A program made the translations under genes and the position numbers. A DNA stretch of 9,961 nucleotides. Origin: Candidatus Firestoneibacteriota bacterium (GTDB lineage Bacteria > JACRDZ01). This document shows, piece after piece, positions 6,869-9,961 of this stretch. The stretch's first letter is position 1, and every line of letters begins with the position of its first letter. The stretch spans positions 1 to 9,961 of the forward strand of contig JACRDZ010000161.1 of NCBI GenBank assembly GCA_016212735.1. Reading direction: 5' to 3'. A model generated the notes under the pieces. It was not told where the DNA came from. It was given only the letters and a program-made list of their open reading frames with translations, and made no database searches.

Positions 6869-6882
6869 ATTCTTATTCAGAA

Positions 6883-8322
6883 TTAAAATCCGTATTCCTT
6901 CCATCTTGAATTTACTAAATCTACTATATTTTTATCCATTTTTATATCAAGAGGCCATTTGCGCGGATGTCCCTCTTCCTGTGTCTTTTTAGTTGCATCT
7001 ACTCCCATTTTTGACCCGTATTTAGGAACAGGTGCAGAATGATCAAGAACGTCCAGAGGCCCTTTATGGAAAAATATATCTCTTTCAGGATCAACATTAT
7101 TAAACACTTTCCATGTAACTTCGGAATAATTTTGAACATCTACATCATCATCAACAATTATAATAACTTTGGAAAACATCATCTGTCCCAGACCCCAGAG
7201 CAGGCTGGCAACTTTACGCGCCTGACCAGGATATTCTTTTTTAATAGAAACAATCACACAATTATGGAAAACACCTTCAAAAGGCAGAGAATAATCAACA
7301 ATTTCCGGCAATTGTGTTCTTACAAGAGGCAGGAATATTCTTTCTGTGGCTTTTCCCATAAAGCAATCTTCCATCGGAGGTTTTCCAACAATAGTTGCAG
7401 GGTAAATTGCATCTTTTCTGCGTGTAATGCATTCTATGTGAAACACAGGAAAATCTTCAACAGGAGAATAATATCCTGTATGATCGCCAAATGTTCCTTC
7501 CGGTCTTATCTCTTTCAGATCCACGTAACCTTCAAGAATAAATTCAGCATGTGCAGGAACATATAAATCCAGTGTATGAGCTTTTACTGTTTCCACTGCT
7601 TCTGTGCGTAGAAAGCCCGAAAAAATCAATTCGTCCAGACCCGGAGGAAGCGGTGCGGTTGCAGAATATATGGTAGCAGGATCTCCGCCAAGTGCTACTG
7701 CAACTTCCATTTTTCTGCCTAACTTTTGATGCTCACGATAATTACGTGCGCCGTCATGATGAGTATGCCAGTGCATGCCAGTAGTTTTTTTATCATAAAC
7801 CTGCATACGGTACATACCAATGTTCTGAACACCGGTATCAGGATTTTTTGTAATAACGAGAGGAAGTGTGATAAATCTTCCGGCATCATGAGGCCAGCAT
7901 TTCAATATAGGAATTATGTCTAGATTAACGTCTGTTTCTATTACTTCCTGGCATGGTGCGGACTTGATTTTCTTGGGCTGGAAATTTGACAATTCTTTTA
8001 ACTTTAAAAGCACGCCTATTTTTTCCCAGAAAGTTTTAGGTGGAGATGATGGAACAAGAGACATCATGCGTAGAGCAATTTTATCGAGAGATTCTGTTTC
8101 AAGAGCCCAGTTCATTCTTTCAATAGATGCAAATGCATTGATTAAAACAGGGTATGGGGAATTATGAACTTTTTCAAACAAAAGTGCTGGACCATTTTTT
8201 TTTACCATACGATCAGCAATTTCAGTTATTTCAAGTTCGGAATTTACTGTCGCAGATATGCGGCGCAAATTGTTTTTTTTCTCAAGTAGATCAATAAAAT
8301 CCCTTAAATTATTATATGACAT
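6883..8322 (-). CDS. ubiD: UbiD-family prenylated-FMN decarboxylase (menaquinone pathway)
   Basis: A complete 479-residue UbiD-type non-oxidative decarboxylase that uses prenylated FMN with a divalent metal. The catalytic Arg lies in NIGMYRMQ (R172), with the metal/flavin segment TGMHWHTHHDGARN after it. The acidic pair sits in EGTFGDHTGYYSP: E275 and D280, matching the Arg-Glu-Glu/Asp arrangement of the family. AEFILEGYV (E260, E264) and the C-terminal KYGSKMGVDATKK are also typical. Its place between parB and a UbiA-type gene in a futalosine cluster suggests it removes the carboxylate of prenylated 1,4-dihydroxy-6-naphthoate, the role called MqnL. It needs a UbiX-type flavin prenyltransferase, which is not in this window. 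The ATG at 8322 is preceded by AAGGAG at 8333-8328, which overlaps the parB stop codon, so the two genes are likely cotranslated. Confidence 0.92.
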   Translation of the reverse strand: MSYNNLRDFIDLLEKKNNLRRISATVNSELEITEIADRMVKKNGPALLFEKVHNSPYPVLINAFASIERMNWALETESLDKIALRMMSLVPSSPPKTFWEKIGVLLKLKELSNFQPKKIKSAPCQEVIETDVNLDIIPILKCWPHDAGRFITLPLVITKNPDTGVQNIGMYRMQVYDKKTTGMHWHTHHDGARNYREHQKLGRKMEVAVALGGDPATIYSATAPLPPGLDELIFSGFLRTEAVETVKAHTLDLYVPAHAEFILEGYVDLKEIRPEGTFGDHTGYYSPVEDFPVFHIECITRRKDAIYPATIVGKPPMEDCFMGKATERIFLPLVRTQLPEIVDYSLPFEGVFHNCVIVSIKKEYPGQARKVASLLWGLGQMMFSKVIIIVDDDVDVQNYSEVTWKVFNNVDPERDIFFHKGPLDVLDHSAPVPKYGSKMGVDATKKTQEEGHPRKWPLDIKMDKNIVDLVNSRWKEYGF

Positions 8323-8331
8323 GATAACTCC

Positions 8332-9207
8332 TTAATATTTATATCCAATTACATCCAATATTCTTCTTAAATCATCCAGAGAGAAGTATTCTATTTCTAT
8401 ACTGCCTTTTTTCCCTTTTGATTTAATTTTTATTTTTGTACCAAAAAATTTCTGCAGATTATTTTCAATATCTTTTATTTCTGAATCACTTTCTTTTTGA
8501 GTTTTTTCCTGCTTTTGTTTTTTTGGATCCGACAATGCTTTTACAAGACTCTCTACCTGTCTTACGGAAAGGCCCTTTTTAATAATTTCATCAGCAATAG
8601 CCATCTGTTTATCAATATGTGGAACCGCTAATAATGCTCTTCCATGACCTGATGAAAGCAGATTACTGGAAATCATTTCTTTAATTTTATCCGGTAGTTT
8701 TAAAAGCCGTAAAATATTTGTAATGGTTGCTCTGTCTTTTCCGACTTTTACAGCCACATCTTCCTGTTTAAGATGGAATTTTGTTAATAACTGTTGATAT
8801 GATTCAGCTTCTTCAATAGTATTTAAATTCTCCCTTTGTATATTTTCTATAATAGCAAGTTCAAGCATTTTCTCATCAGAAACATCTTTTAATATTGCAG
8901 GTATTTTTACCAGTCCAAGAGCTTTACAAGCACGATATCTGCGCTCGCCTGCAATTAAATCATACTTATTATTTTTACCTTTTCTTACAATCACAGGCTG
9001 AATAATTCCCTGCTCTTTGATTGAAGCCATAAGCTCCTGTAATTTCCCCTCGTCAAAATTCTGGCGAGGTTGATATTTCTGCGGTTCAATATCTGTAATA
9101 TCAATATCATGAACAACCGCATGCTGGTCAAGAGCATCCAGTACTTCATTTTTCTCCTCACGTGGAGGGATTAAACTGTTTAAACCTTTACCTAATGCTA
9201 TTTTCAT
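8332..9207 (-). CDS. parB: ParB/Spo0J-family chromosome partition CTPase
   Basis: A complete 291-residue ParB. It loads at parS, spreads as a CTP-gated clamp and stimulates ParA. The N-terminus LGKGLNSLIP (5-14) is the ParA-interacting box. The CTP-binding motifs are YDLIAGERRYRA (82-93) and ENIQREN (121-127). The parS-reading helix-turn-helix is QEDVAVKVGKDRATITNILR (148-167), followed by LLSSGHGRALL (183-193). A charged linker (about 228-250) leads to the C-terminal dimerisation domain ending in LDDLRRILDVIGYKY. Length and order are those of chromosomal ParB proteins rather than P1/F plasmid types. The ATG at 9207 overlaps the parA end by 20 bases; AAGGAAG lies about 12 bases before it, slightly far. 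The downstream gene ubiD follows nine bases after the stop. Confidence 0.96.
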   Translation of the reverse strand: MKIALGKGLNSLIPPREEKNEVLDALDQHAVVHDIDITDIEPQKYQPRQNFDEGKLQELMASIKEQGIIQPVIVRKGKNNKYDLIAGERRYRACKALGLVKIPAILKDVSDEKMLELAIIENIQRENLNTIEEAESYQQLLTKFHLKQEDVAVKVGKDRATITNILRLLKLPDKIKEMISSNLLSSGHGRALLAVPHIDKQMAIADEIIKKGLSVRQVESLVKALSDPKKQKQEKTQKESDSEIKDIENNLQKFFGTKIKIKSKGKKGSIEIEYFSLDDLRRILDVIGYKY

Positions 9208-9961
9208 TATTATTTATCACTTCCTTAGTCAGTTCAAGGTAAGCTTCTGCTCCCCTGGATTTTATTGCATAAAAAATTATAGGTTTACCAAAACTCGGAG
9301 CTTCACTTAAAGCTACATTTCTTGGAATAGTTGTTTTGAATACTTTATTTTGAAAAAATTTTCGTATTTCATCTGATACCTGCTGAGACAAATTTAGCCT
9401 ATTATCATGCATTGTAAGAAGCGCGCCTTCAACTTCCAGATATGTATTAAGTCTTTCTTTGACAAGATTTACAGTATTAATCAGCTGTCCAAGCCCTTCC
9501 ATTGCATAATATTCGCACTGAATTGGGATAAGAACAGAATCAGCCGCAACAAGAGTATTTATAGTTAACAGTCCAAGAGAAGGTGGACAATCGATAATAA
9601 CAAAATTATATTTTTGCTTCTCTTTATCCAGAGCTTCACGAAGACGAGTTTCACGAGAAAGCATATTAACCATCTCTACTTCTGCACCTGTAAGATGAAT
9701 ATTTGCAGGCACTATTTCAAGCAAATTTAACTCTGTATATTTTTTAACTTCAAGAATGCTTTTACCATTTATAAGAACATCATAAATAGTATGCTTTAAA
9801 TTCTGTTTATCTATTCCCATCCCGCTTGTAGTATTACCTTGCGGATCCATATCTATAAGTAAGGTTTTCTTTTCTGCTGCAGCAAGACATGCAGCAAGGT
9901 TTACTGCTGTAGTAGTTTTACCTACTCCTCCCTTTTGATTAGCAACAGCAATTACTTTTCC
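9188..9961 (-). CDS. parA: ParA/Soj-family partition ATPase, 5' end cut by window edge
   Basis: A deviant-Walker partition ATPase, 257 residues visible. The frame is open to base 9961, where the sequence begins GKVIAVANQKGGVGKTT, so only the initiator Met and perhaps one or two codons are missing. Walker A is KGGVGKTT (10-17 of the visible part), with the signature lysine K10. Walker A' is LLIDMDPQGN and Walker B is VIIDCPPSLG (111-120). The family blocks IPIQCEYYAMEGLGQL, LLTMHDNRLNLSQQV, TIPRNVALSEAPSFGKP and SRGAEAYLELTKEV follow. It closely resembles chromosomal Soj. It binds DNA nonspecifically as an ATP dimer and, with ParB-parS, segregates origins. The internal ATG at 9850 follows the Walker A motif and is not the start. 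It overlaps parB by 20 bases. Confidence 0.95.
   Translation of the reverse strand, partial: GKVIAVANQKGGVGKTTTAVNLAACLAAAEKKTLLIDMDPQGNTTSGMGIDKQNLKHTIYDVLINGKSILEVKKYTELNLLEIVPANIHLTGAEVEMVNMLSRETRLREALDKEKQKYNFVIIDCPPSLGLLTINTLVAADSVLIPIQCEYYAMEGLGQLINTVNLVKERLNTYLEVEGALLTMHDNRLNLSQQVSDEIRKFFQNKVFKTTIPRNVALSEAPSFGKPIIFYAIKSRGAEAYLELTKEVINNNENSIR
9647..9662. promoter_or_regulatory. parS-like site inside parA (candidate)
   Basis: AGTTTCACGAGAAAGC matches the widely conserved parS 16-mer (TGTTTCACGTGAAACA) at 12 of 16 positions, including an unbroken GTTTCACG and GAAA. It lies within parA, and parS sites often lie in or near parAB. The codons here encode SRETRL, a conserved ParA segment, so part of the match may come from coding constraint. 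The outer positions and one central base differ, so activity is uncertain. Confidence 0.3.

Noticed and set aside
7039..7566. 175-codon plus-strand frame
   Set aside because: Lies wholly antisense to the well-conserved ubiD-type gene, with a composition typical of a shadow frame.
9155..9170. CACGTG-centred palindrome in parB as a parS site
   Set aside because: Only about half of the 16 positions match parS and the outer arms do not pair well.
9188..9850. parA starting at the ATG at 9850
   Set aside because: This would omit Walker A; the frame continues to 9961 with GKVIAVANQKGGVGKTT, the normal ParA N-terminus.

Overview
The window is an AT-rich bacterial segment (roughly one-third G+C by eye). 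It has a long minus-strand gene array on the right and a short, scarred accessory region on the left. The right part (about 2646-9961) reads, in transcription order, parA - parB - ubiD-type decarboxylase - ubiA-type prenyltransferase - mqnE - mqnA - mqnC. It therefore couples a chromosomal-type ParAB partition pair to most of the futalosine (alternative) route to menaquinone. Genes are packed with overlaps or gaps of a few bases to 28 bases. The one exception is a 152-base leader before mqnA that carries three consecutive hairpins.

The menaquinone genes cover two parts of the pathway. MqnA dehydrates chorismate, MqnE (radical SAM) makes aminodeoxyfutalosine, and MqnC (radical SAM) closes the naphthoate ring after the nucleobase has been removed. 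The UbiA-like and UbiD-like enzymes then prenylate and decarboxylate 1,4-dihydroxy-6-naphthoate. A nucleobase-removing hydrolase (MqnB/MTAN type), MqnD, a UbiX-type flavin prenyltransferase and the final methyltransferase are not here and must lie elsewhere if the pathway works. A menaquinone-respiring, probably anaerobic or microaerophilic bacterium is likely. The phylum cannot be fixed from this sequence; low-GC lineages that use futalosine (for example Deferribacterota-like, Campylobacterota-like or some Firmicutes) are possible.

The left part holds a divergent pair: a minus-strand NmrA-like NAD(P)-binding protein and a plus-strand HxlR-family regulator. They share a 138-base intergenic region with a good promoter for the NmrA-like gene and a candidate operator overlapping its -35 box. 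Between hxlR and mqnC lies an insertion-sequence graveyard: an IS66-type transposase fragment (plus strand) and an internally deleted, frameshifted IS1634/IS4-type transposase (minus strand) that starts 17 bases after the mqnC stop. No tRNA, rRNA or CRISPR array was seen.

The most interesting signal is the mqnA leader. One 8-base arm can pair either with an upstream arm or with a downstream arm containing the mqnA Shine-Dalgarno, which is the layout of a translational switch. No wholly new protein system is evident.
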